Under the pieces are notes generated by a model that was given only the letters and a program-made list of their open reading frames with translations, ran no database searches and was not told the origin of the DNA. Made by a program: the position numbers and the translations under genes. This document shows positions 1 to 5,094 of a stretch of 5,967 nt of DNA, in pieces (position 1 is the stretch's first letter; each line of letters opens with the position of its first letter). The stretch is taken from NCBI GenBank assembly GCA_027031185.1, contig JALVEF010000014.1, forward strand, positions 1 through 5,967, written 5' to 3'. Source of the DNA: Saprospiraceae bacterium (GTDB lineage Bacteria > Bacteroidota > Bacteroidia > Chitinophagales > Saprospiraceae).

Positions 1-88
1 GGCCTTTTTGCCCCTGTTTTTGCAAAAATTTTCTCACGTAGCGCTGCTACGCATCAAAAATTTTCGCTTCAACAGGAACAAAAATGCC
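1..88. repeat. Imperfect 88-bp palindrome at the window edge
   Basis: Bases 1-42 pair with 46-88 around a short loop at 43-45. Paired blocks are GGC 1-3 with GCC 86-88, TTTTTG 5-10 with CAAAAA 79-84, CCTGTT 13-18 with AACAGG 71-76, the A/T block 24-32 with 56-64, and CGTAGC 37-42 with GCTACG 46-51. The blocks are separated by small mismatches and one bulge. It starts exactly at the window edge, so it may extend further left. Its right arm contains the ATG at 84-86 that may have been the original start of the acetyltransferase. It could be a dispersed palindromic repeat, a MITE-like remnant or the terminator hairpin of an upstream gene; there is no clean T tract directly after a compact stem, so a repeat is favoured. 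Confidence 0.6.
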
Positions 89-129
89 TATTTTATCCCT
101 AAAAACAGGAGCACCTAAACAGTTACCTG

Positions 130-534
130 TTGGAAATGTATCTGGAATTGTTCCCTGATTATCCCCCGCACGATGTGGAGAGCCATTTAAGAACAGGTCT
201 CAAAAAAAAGACGCAGGCAACTTTCCTCGCCAAGCATTCGGGGCGCTCAATTGGCTTTGTAACGGCTTCCATTAGGTCTGACTATGTGGAGGGCGCGAAA
301 TCTTCGCCCGTCGGCTATCTGGAGGCCATTTATGTGCGTGCGGAATTTCGCAGGAGCGGGGTGGCCAAAAAACTATATGCCCATGCGGAGTGGTGGGTGC
401 ACGAAAAAGGTTGTACGGAAATTGGTTCTGATACGTGGAACTGGAATCTGAATGCACAGGAGTTTCATTTGAAGCTTGGCTTTAGAAAAGAAGATGTCTT
501 GGTGCATTACATAAAAACTATTGCAACTCTATGA
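130..534 (+). CDS. GNAT acetyltransferase, aminoglycoside 6'-N-acetyltransferase-like, 5' end damaged
   Basis: A GCN5-related N-acetyltransferase that transfers acetyl from acetyl-CoA to an amine. The best family match I recognise is the short chromosomal AAC(6')-Iy/Iaa type (about 145 aa), from the shared core SIRxDYVxG (48-55), SSPVxxLEAIYV (58-69) and the SDT motif (100-102). The acetyl-CoA pyrophosphate loop is RRSGVAKKL (74-82), and a C-terminal KLGF (115-118) is present. The real substrate may be another amine, since such homologues are common without resistance. The TTG start at 130 gives 134 aa and has no usable ribosome site; AGGAG at 107-111 lies 18 bases away. Homologous-looking residues (EHLNSYLLEMYLELFP) continue upstream to a stop at 100-102. 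An ATG at 84 in another frame would join this frame if one A of the run 101-105 were removed, giving the family's expected N-terminal length. The gene is more AT-rich than its neighbours, which hints at transfer. Confidence 0.8.
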   Translation: MEMYLELFPDYPPHDVESHLRTGLKKKTQATFLAKHSGRSIGFVTASIRSDYVEGAKSSPVGYLEAIYVRAEFRRSGVAKKLYAHAEWWVHEKGCTEIGSDTWNWNLNAQEFHLKLGFRKEDVLVHYIKTIATL

Positions 535-568
535 GTCCACGCGAAAAAAGCAGTTTGGGACGCTTTGG

Positions 569-599
569 CGGTTCGGCCTTTTGATCAATTGAAGAACCG
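569..599. repeat. Weak hairpin after the acetyltransferase gene
   Basis: CGGTTC at 569-574 is the reverse complement of GAACCG at 594-599, with TTGATCAA (581-588), itself a palindrome, in the loop. No T tract follows. It may be a degenerate repeat or a poor terminator for the gene ending at 534. Confidence 0.25.
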
Positions 600-644
600 A
601 AGAATCGATAAGCCGGATTTTTTGGAGTCCGCTCAATAACGCTA

Positions 645-677
645 AAACCTATAAGATTTTGGAAGTCTTATAGGTTT
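645..677. repeat. Perfect 12-bp hairpin, dispersed-repeat or terminator type
   Basis: AAACCTATAAGA (645-656) is the exact reverse complement of TCTTATAGGTTT (666-677), with weaker pairing inside the loop. A/T-rich hairpins of this AACCTATAAG/CTTATAGGTT form are, to my knowledge, common between Bacteroidota genes, where they probably end transcripts or protect 3' ends. There is no T tract. It lies 110 bases after the acetyltransferase stop. Confidence 0.6.
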
Positions 678-694
678 GGTGCAACCAAATGAAA

Positions 695-734
695 GCCGTG
701 TGATGCGTCCACGGGCGTGGACGCATCACACGGC
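695..734. repeat. Perfect 18-bp GC-rich palindrome
   Basis: GCCGTGTGATGCGTCCAC (695-712) pairs perfectly with GTGGACGCATCACACGGC (717-734) around a 4-base loop. The stem is far stronger than terminator needs require and no T tract follows, which fits a REP-like dispersed palindrome rather than an intrinsic terminator. It follows the 645-677 hairpin by 17 bases and lies about 80 bases upstream of the next gene. Confidence 0.7.
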
Positions 735-812
735 GGCGGGCCGCATCATTGGGGCGGTGCCGGTATCAACTTTTGAGCGGCGGACTTGTTGAGGAAGAAG
801 TAAGAGAGAGCC

Positions 813-1253
813 ATGTCCATCCATTACCAAGGCCGCCGGCCGGGATTTTTCCGGTCCCTGATTTCTTTGCTCGTCATCGGGCTGATACTGTACGGCCTGT
901 ATTTCGTGTTTTCGGCCTTCACACGGTTCTTGTATTGGGCGGCACCGGTGTTGTTTATTTTAGCGCTCATTGTACGCTACAAGGTGGTGATCAATTATTT
1001 TAAGTTTTTGGGATGGCTGTTGCAGCATTCCGTGCTGTGGGGCGCGGTGGCCGTCGCGTTGAGTTTGGTTTTCTATCCCTTTGTCGCCTTTTACCTGTTT
1101 TTGAAAGCGTTGCGCCCCCCGGATCCTATGTTGCAGGAACCGGAGGAGAGTCCGTTCTTTATTGATAATCTAGATCTATATCTCGATCTGGATCCGGATC
1201 CGGACCCGTCGGAGTTTACGGAGTACGAGGAGCTGGATGATGCGGATGACTAA
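813..1253 (+). CDS. Small integral membrane protein with acidic C-terminal tail, unknown function
   Basis: A 146-aa protein I do not recognise as a named family. A short basic N-terminus (R8, R9, R14) precedes hydrophobic segments at about 15-35, 38-54 and 68-97. The last may be one long or two short membrane helices. After R101 there are no basic residues, while 17 of the final 38 residues are Asp or Glu, with a repetitive LDLDPDPDP stretch at 124-132. Under the positive-inside rule the basic N-terminus should be cytoplasmic; the side of the tail depends on whether there are three or four helices. The DNA encoding the DP repeats is itself a short tandem repeat (GGATCC units near 1190-1204). 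The ATG at 813 has a purine-rich AGAGAG just upstream. It is transcribed alone: a spacer of 278 bases precedes it and a terminator follows 28 bases after its stop. Confidence 0.75.
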   Translation: MSIHYQGRRPGFFRSLISLLVIGLILYGLYFVFSAFTRFLYWAAPVLFILALIVRYKVVINYFKFLGWLLQHSVLWGAVAVALSLVFYPFVAFYLFLKALRPPDPMLQEPEESPFFIDNLDLYLDLDPDPDPSEFTEYEELDDADD

Positions 1254-1281
1254 GCCGGACAGCGGGCAACAGACAGACCGC

Positions 1282-1309
1282 GCCAGGCCCCGGGCCTGGC
1301 AAACTTTTT
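1282..1309 (+). terminator. Intrinsic terminator of the membrane-protein gene
   Basis: GCCAGGCC at 1282-1289 pairs with GGCCTGGC at 1293-1300 around a 3-base loop, followed after AAAC by TTTTT at 1305-1309. It lies 28 bases past the stop at 1251-1253. It also argues against the GTG at 1322 as the start of the following gene, because almost no room would remain for a promoter and leader. Confidence 0.8.
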
Positions 1310-1396
1310 CAAGAAAGTGATGTGGTGTGTACTCCGGCCGGAGGTGACAAAGCGGCTTGGATTTTTCGTACCTTGGCGCCCAAATCTCATTTCATA

Positions 1397-2191
1397 TTGA
1401 CTTATTCCGGTAAGGTGGTCTGGATCACCGGCGCGTCGTCCGGCATTGGGGAGGCGCTGGCGTTGGCCTTTGCACGCGAGGGGGCGATCTTGGTTTTGTC
1501 CGCTCGCAATGCGGGACGACTGGATGGTGTCCGTGCGGCGTGTGAAGCGCTGGGAGCGCAGGCCATTGTGTATCCGCTGGACTTGGCAAACAATGGAGAG
1601 GCTGAACGGTGGGTGCGCGAGGTGCTGGACAAGACGGGACGTATTGATGTCTTGGTCAATAATGCGGGACGGAGTCAGCGGGCCCGGGCGCTGGAGACGA
1701 CGCGGGAAACAGACCGCGAACTGATGGAAATCAACTTCTTTGGTCCGGTCCATCTGACCAAGGCGGTGCTGCCAGTGATGTGGGAGCAGGGTGGAGGGCA
1801 GATTGCGGTGGTCACTTCAATTGTGGGGAAGTTCGGCTTCCCGCTGCGCTCCACTTATTCGGCAGCCAAGCACGGGTTGCACGGTTTTTTTGAGAGTTTG
1901 CAGGCGGAACTGGCCGGCAGTCCGGTGCGTATCACGATTGTGGTGCCGGGGCGGGTGCGCACGCAGGTGTCCGTCAACGCTGCCCGTGGGGACGGCAGTG
2001 CGTACGGGGTGATGGACGCCGGGCAGGCGCAGGGAATACCGGCCGGTGTCTGTGCGAGAAAAATTATCCGCGCGCTGAAGCGGGGACGGAAAGAAATATT
2101 GATTGGCGGCAGGGAGACATGGCTGGTCCATATCCGGCGATTTGTGCCGGCGCTCTATCGCCGCATTGTGCAAAACGTTAGTCCGACATGA
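1397..2191 (+). CDS. Short-chain dehydrogenase/reductase, DHRS7-like (classical SDR)
   Basis: An NAD(P)-dependent oxidoreductase with a Rossmann fold, most like the DHRS7/DHRS7B group; the substrate is probably a carbonyl or hydroxyl compound but cannot be named. Numbering from the TTG at 1397 (264 aa): the cofactor motif TGASSGIG is at 11-18, and Arg37 after beta-2 (SAR) favours NADPH. NNAG is at 88-91. The catalytic tetrad is Asn113, Ser141, Tyr154 and Lys158 (YSAAK). The PG motif at 184-185 follows, and GSAYGVMDAGQA near 200-211 resembles the group's substrate loop. The reading frame is open back to a GTG at 1322, but that 25-residue extension matches nothing in SDRs and begins just after a terminator. 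The TTG gives the usual MxxxGKVVWITG start, although it has no clear ribosome site. Its stop overlaps the next gene's start (ATGA at 2188-2191), so the two are co-transcribed and probably translationally coupled. Confidence 0.9.
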   Translation: MTYSGKVVWITGASSGIGEALALAFAREGAILVLSARNAGRLDGVRAACEALGAQAIVYPLDLANNGEAERWVREVLDKTGRIDVLVNNAGRSQRARALETTRETDRELMEINFFGPVHLTKAVLPVMWEQGGGQIAVVTSIVGKFGFPLRSTYSAAKHGLHGFFESLQAELAGSPVRITIVVPGRVRTQVSVNAARGDGSAYGVMDAGQAQGIPAGVCARKIIRALKRGRKEILIGGRETWLVHIRRFVPALYRRIVQNVSPT

Positions 2192-3288
2192 ATCCAATTA
2201 TCAGTGGCATCCAGCAAGTGGGGATTGGCATACCGGATGTACACGAGGCGTGGGGGTGGTACCGCCGGCATTTCGGCTTTGATGTGCCGGTCTTTGAAGA
2301 AGCGGCCGAGGCCCGTCTAATGCTGCCTTATACTGGGGGACAACCCCAGCGGCGCCATGCGGTACTGGCACTAAACATGCGGGGGGGCGGCGGATTGGAA
2401 ATCTGGCAAAACACGGGGCGGGTACCGCAGCCGCCTGCATTTGACATTCGACTCGGTGATACGGGAATCTTTGTGGTCAAGATTAAGGCGGCGGATGTGG
2501 AGGCGGCATACGCGTTTTTGGCCGGGAAAAGCGGGGAAGCGCTCCGCTCCCCGATCGTGCGGATGCCGGACGGGTCCAGGCACTTTTTTGTCTCGGATCC
2601 CTACGGCAATTTGTTTCAGGTCGTGAAGGGCAATTCGTGGTTCAGTAAAAACGGGCATCCACACTTCGGGGGGAGCTATGGCGTAGTGCTGGGTGTGAGG
2701 GATATGGACCGGTCGCTGGACTTCTATGAGCAGGTATTGGGTTATGACACGATCTTGTACCGGGAGACCGGTGTGTTTGACGATTTCAGGTACTTGCCGG
2801 GGGGAGATGTGGCTGTGGAGCGGGTTTTGCTCAAGCACAGCCGGAAGCGGCGCGGTCCGTTCAGCCGCTTGCTGGGGGACAGTACGATCGAACTGGTGCG
2901 CAAATTGTCGGGCGATGTTCGGCCTATCTTTCAGGACCGGATGTGGGGGGACTTGGGCTTTATCCACCTGTGCTTTGACGTGCGCAATATGGATGCGGTA
3001 AAGGCAGTTTGCGCGCGTCACCGCGCGCCATTTACGGTGGACAGCAGCGGACATTTTGATATGGGCGATGCCGCAGGGCGATTTGCCTATGTGGAAGATC
3101 CGGACGGCACGTTGATTGAATTTGTGGAGACATTCAAAATCCCTATCGTCAAGAAGTGGGGCATCTTCCTCAATCTCCAAAACCGCGATGCGTCCCGCCC
3201 GCTGCCGGACTGGATGCTGAAGGCTCTGCGCTATAGCCGCGTCAAGGATGAAAACGGTGTAACGGCGCAACGGCGTATAACGGTGTAG
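2188..3288 (+). CDS. Tandem VOC-domain protein (glyoxalase/bleomycin-resistance/dioxygenase fold)
   Basis: A 366-aa protein with two vicinal-oxygen-chelate domains, at about 5-148 and 160-316, each made of two beta-alpha-beta-beta-beta modules. Typical marks are GIGIPDVHEAWGWYRRHFGF (12-31), SDPYGNLFQVV (136-146), VVLGVRDMDRSLDFY (166-180) and EDPDGTLIEFVE (303-314). In the metal-binding strand positions I see Gln10 and Glu71 in module 1, Gln144 in module 2, Glu235 in module 3, and His260 with Glu311 in module 4. Only the C-terminal domain looks plausibly metal-binding, and the N-terminal domain may be structural or ligand-binding. VOC enzymes include glyoxalases, epimerases, extradiol dioxygenases and resistance proteins; none can be chosen here. 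The ATG overlaps the upstream SDR stop, so the pair may process one compound. The natural end was probably near RVKD (351-354): the last dozen residues and the TAG at 3286-3288 come from the octamer array. Confidence 0.88.
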   Translation: MNPIISGIQQVGIGIPDVHEAWGWYRRHFGFDVPVFEEAAEARLMLPYTGGQPQRRHAVLALNMRGGGGLEIWQNTGRVPQPPAFDIRLGDTGIFVVKIKAADVEAAYAFLAGKSGEALRSPIVRMPDGSRHFFVSDPYGNLFQVVKGNSWFSKNGHPHFGGSYGVVLGVRDMDRSLDFYEQVLGYDTILYRETGVFDDFRYLPGGDVAVERVLLKHSRKRRGPFSRLLGDSTIELVRKLSGDVRPIFQDRMWGDLGFIHLCFDVRNMDAVKAVCARHRAPFTVDSSGHFDMGDAAGRFAYVEDPDGTLIEFVETFKIPIVKKWGIFLNLQNRDASRPLPDWMLKALRYSRVKDENGVTAQRRITV

Positions 3289-3352
3289 CGGTGTAGCGGT
3301 GTAGCGGTGTAGCGGTGTAGCGGTGTAGCGGTGTAGCGGTGTAGCGGTTTAA
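3255..3352. repeat. Octamer tandem array (unit CGGTGTAG)
   Basis: Eight identical copies of CGGTGTAG run from 3281 to 3344. They are flanked on the left by degenerate units CGGTGTAA (3255-3262), CGGCGCAA (3263-3270) and a 10-base variant (3271-3280), and on the right by CGGTTTAA (3345-3352). Further units (GGTGTAAT, GGTGTAGC) occur at 3465-3480 between the two palindromic elements, and GTTGAAT-type relatives appear at 3587-3646. The left end overlaps the VOC reading frame and provides its stop codon. Perfect short repeats like this change copy number easily by slippage. Confidence 0.95.
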
Positions 3353-3354
3353 CG

Positions 3355-3464
3355 GTCCCGCACTTACTTGTTTTGACTGGTTTGGGATTTGCCCCTTTCT
3401 GCATACGCTTTTTGCATGATGAGCGCCATATCGCTCCTCTTCAGTGGACAAGTAAGTGCGGGAC
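3355..3464. mobile_element. 110-bp MITE-like element 1 with perfect 16-bp inverted ends
   Basis: GTCCCGCACTTACTTG at 3355-3370 is the exact reverse complement of 3449-3464. The pairing stops precisely there, since G3354 cannot pair with G3465. The interior is related to the second element at 3482-3586, including GCATACG then a T run (3401-3413 here, 3525-3537 there). No transposase is encoded, so it would be non-autonomous. It is inserted in the octamer array. It carries a short ORF on the minus strand. Alternatives are a structured RNA or a REP-type palindrome; the size, paired copies and exact ends favour a miniature element. Confidence 0.7.
3364..3429 (-). CDS. Possible 21-residue peptide inside element 1
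   Basis: On the minus strand an ATG at 3429-3427 is preceded four bases away by GAGGAG (3439-3434), a clear Shine-Dalgarno-like sequence. The frame encodes MALIMQKAYAERGKSQTSQNK and stops at a TAA formed by the inverted-repeat end (3366-3364). The matching stretch of element 2 encodes MSFIIQKTYAVGPKPETCK. The two share M, I, QK, YA, K and T at equivalent places, with a three-base indel. I recognise no family. It may be a genuine micropeptide, or simply what this repeat happens to encode; two copies cannot settle it. Confidence 0.3.
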   Translation of the reverse strand: MALIMQKAYAERGKSQTSQNK

Positions 3465-3481
3465 GGTGTAATGGTGTAGCG

Positions 3482-3586
3482 GTCCCGCACTAACGCTTTG
3501 CAGGTTTCAGGCTTGGGGCCTACCGCATACGTTTTTTGTATAATGAAGGACATTTACTCCCCACTAAGGGCAAGTAAGTGCGGGAC
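3482..3586. mobile_element. 105-bp MITE-like element 2, related to element 1
   Basis: The right end CAAGTAAGTGCGGGAC (3571-3586) is identical to that of element 1. The left end begins GTCCCGCACT (3482-3491) and then diverges (AACG instead of TACTTG). The interior aligns with element 1 with substitutions and small indels. On the minus strand an ATG at 3553-3551 follows GGGGAG (3562-3557). Its peptide resembles that of element 1 for about 20 codons, but the stop is lost because the left arm has changed, so the frame runs on through element 1 and the array to 3242. That run-on is unlikely to be a real protein. Confidence 0.65.
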
Positions 3587-3774
3587 GTTGAATAGCGCCT
3601 TCGGCGCGGTTGAATACTGCGTGTTGAATCGCTGGGCGGTTGAATGGACCGGTCACCTGGTTTGCCTGACATCCGGGGGCACCAATCTTTGACATAACTC
3701 CGCGAGGCAGTATTCCCTATCAGGTTGGTTTGGCAGACCTATCTAGGCCTGGGAATATATACTCAAAGCGATTT
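3587..3774. other. Degenerate repeat tail and intergenic spacer
   Basis: GTTGAAT-like units recur at 3587-3593, 3609-3615, 3622-3628 and 3640-3646. The first two flank a small hairpin GCGCC-TTC-GGCGC at 3595-3607. A second weak inverted repeat joins TTCCC near 3713-3717 with GGGAA at 3751-3755, flanked by AGTA and TACT. No convincing gene or promoter is visible in this stretch. Confidence 0.4.
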
Positions 3775-3930
3775 GTTTAGGGACGGAAAGAATATCGAAC
3801 AAGGAACACCGATTTGAGATTTTAGAAGGAATCCCTGAGCTAGTCGAAGTGCCCACTTCAAAAATCTCCATTCGTTACTTCGACAAGCTCAGTACAAGTA
3901 ATCGGTGTTCGATATTCCCAAGTCCCAAAC
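3775..3930. repeat. 156-bp nested imperfect palindrome
   Basis: GTTTAGGGAC (3775-3784) pairs with GTCCCAAAC (3922-3930), and GAATATCGAACA (3790-3801) pairs exactly with TGTTCGATATTC (3906-3917). ACACCGATT (3806-3814) matches AATCGGTGT (3900-3908) after a short AAGGA insertion, so the last two right arms share three bases. Further in, CTGAGCTAGTCGAAG (3835-3849) pairs with CTTCGACAAGCTCAG (3878-3892) with one mismatch. The CTGAGCTTGTCGAAG type is, to my knowledge, a widespread dispersed repeat in several phyla. The structure looks composite, one palindromic repeat inserted in another. No coding capacity is seen. Confidence 0.8.
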
Positions 3931-4019
3931 CTGTTCGTAACGAGAATAATTCTTTGGTTCTCATTCCGTAAAAATGTGAAATCGTTTATTGTAAAATCAC
4001 CTGTGTCAACGGTAAACAG

Positions 4020-4313
4020 ATGAGCCGTGTCGCCTGTCGTAGTTGCTTTATACTCCTGTTTACGGATACCTTGTTCATAACCGCGTGCGAAAAATCAAAT
4101 CCTGTGGCGCAAAAGCACACGGCCTTCTTTCCGCACAAGGATAACCTCAATCCCCAATACTACTATCAAGATGCAAGGCTCGGCTCAGCGGTGAAAACCG
4201 GCGGCGCTACTCCCCGACCGAAACTTCCCGGCAAAAGTCCAAAAACGCACGCACCGCTCGCTTCGTACGGCCCGGCGCTTCCAGATGCCCCATGTGGCCG
4301 ACGCGCTCGATGA
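4020..4313 (+). CDS. Doubtful small lipoprotein ORF, 3' part antisense to the hydrolase
   Basis: A 97-codon frame starting at ATG 4020. The N-terminus looks like a lipoprotein signal: R3 and R7, a hydrophobic stretch ILLFTDTLFI (11-20), then a lipobox ITAC with Cys23 as the lipidation site. The mature part begins CEKSNP and continues with polar and aromatic residues (FFPHKDNLNPQYYYQD, 36-51). From about residue 63 the frame lies opposite the last 107 bases of the convergent hydrolase gene and becomes Pro/Arg-rich, typical of a shadow frame. The best reading is that only the first 60 or so codons descend from a real lipoprotein gene, and that the rest was lost. No family is recognised, and no strong promoter or ribosome site is seen. 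Confidence 0.35.
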   Translation: MSRVACRSCFILLFTDTLFITACEKSNPVAQKHTAFFPHKDNLNPQYYYQDARLGSAVKTGGATPRPKLPGKSPKTHAPLASYGPALPDAPCGRRAR

Positions 4314-5094
4314 TGTGGATGTCGGCAATGGGGGGCAGGCTCGTCTGGCGAAGGCTCAATTCGGCCGGAATGGCGGCGTCTTCGCTGCCGATGATAAATT
4401 GTACCGGAAACGGTGCTTCCCGCAGGACACCGGAGGTGTCCTTCCTTTTCTTCATGGCCCCCAGGGCCGCCACAACGCCTTCGGCACTTGTCCGGCAGGC
4501 GGCGTCCGTCACCCGCTGCACTACTTCAGGACGACGGGCGCGGAAGGCGGGGGCGAACAGATTGGGAACGGTAGCATGGGCATAAGCCGTCACACCGTGA
4601 CTTTGGACAAAGCCGATACTTTTGTCGCGCTTCGCGCGAATCTCTTTCGTGTCGCGGTAGGGGTGGGAGTGAAACAGCGACAGGCCGGCCATCTTATCCG
4701 GATAGCGCCGGGCGTAAGCCAGTGCCGTGTATCCGCCCATAGAATGGCCGACGAGCAGGACACGACCGAATGCCTCTGTCTCTATTACTTCGTGGACGCC
4801 GGCAGCGTAGTCCTCCATGGTGCAAGATTCCGGGACTGAGGAACCGCCAAAACCATACAGGTCGAGCCATACGCTGCTATAGCCCGGCACGCGACGCACG
4901 AAGCCGTCCCACATGTGGAGGTCTTCGAGAAATCCGTGGATGAAAATGACCGCGGTGCGGCTCTTCCCTCGCCGTACATACCGGATGCCGGATGTCGTGT
5001 GCCGGAATTTTGTCACGGGGCGCAGTTTTAATGTGTTGATTGTCAGGAGGTATGTTCTATTTTCAGGGCCGAATATACGTCTAAATTGCATCAC
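4207..5094 (-). CDS. Alpha/beta hydrolase
   Basis: A cytoplasmic serine hydrolase of the alpha/beta fold; the substrate (ester, lactone or similar) is not predictable. From the GTG at 5094 it has 295 residues. The oxyanion-loop HGF is at 53-55, the nucleophile elbow GHSMG at 116-120 with Ser118, the acid is Asp239 in GSEDAAIP, and the base is His267 in VGHMGHLEAP. DLYGFGGS (78-85) is the usual loop after strand 4. The helical cap spans about 140-225. GTG 5094 or ATG 5091 would add an unusual basic N-terminus. The GTG at 5016 (residue 27) gives MTKFRHTTSGIRYVRRG, the expected family start, and 269 aa; a promoter-like pair at 5099-5070 inside the longer version supports it. It converges on the lipoprotein-like ORF and diverges from the candidate small RNA. 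Confidence 0.9.
   Translation of the reverse strand: MMQFRRIFGPENRTYLLTINTLKLRPVTKFRHTTSGIRYVRRGKSRTAVIFIHGFLEDLHMWDGFVRRVPGYSSVWLDLYGFGGSSVPESCTMEDYAAGVHEVIETEAFGRVLLVGHSMGGYTALAYARRYPDKMAGLSLFHSHPYRDTKEIRAKRDKSIGFVQSHGVTAYAHATVPNLFAPAFRARRPEVVQRVTDAACRTSAEGVVAALGAMKKRKDTSGVLREAPFPVQFIIGSEDAAIPAELSLRQTSLPPIADIHIIERVGHMGHLEAPGRTKRAVRAFLDFCREVSVGE

Noticed and set aside
671..678. TAGGTTTG promoter box
   Set aside because: It is formed by the right arm of the 645-677 hairpin and has no -33 TTG at the right distance.
1250..1753. 167-codon minus-strand frame opposite the SDR gene
   Set aside because: It covers the terminator and the antisense of the SDR Rossmann region with no protein-like features.
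2371..3270. Long open frame (299 codons) on the minus strand opposite the VOC gene
   Set aside because: It is His/Pro/Arg-rich, matches no family and is fully opposite a well-supported gene of good codon structure; a GC-rich shadow.
3281..3344. CRISPR array
   Set aside because: The 8-base units are contiguous, with no spacers and no cas genes nearby.
3242..3553. 103-codon minus-strand frame with HRYTATPL repeats
   Set aside because: The repeats simply translate the octamer array. Only its first 20 or so codons, within element 2, may mean anything.
3355..3586. Integron attC-type sites
   Set aside because: The ends (GTCCCGCAC / GTGCGGGAC) lack the GTTRRRY and RYYYAAC core sites, and no cassette genes or integrase are present.
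4285..4839. 184-codon plus-strand frame opposite the hydrolase
   Set aside because: The hydrolase strand has a complete catalytic triad and motifs; this frame has none.
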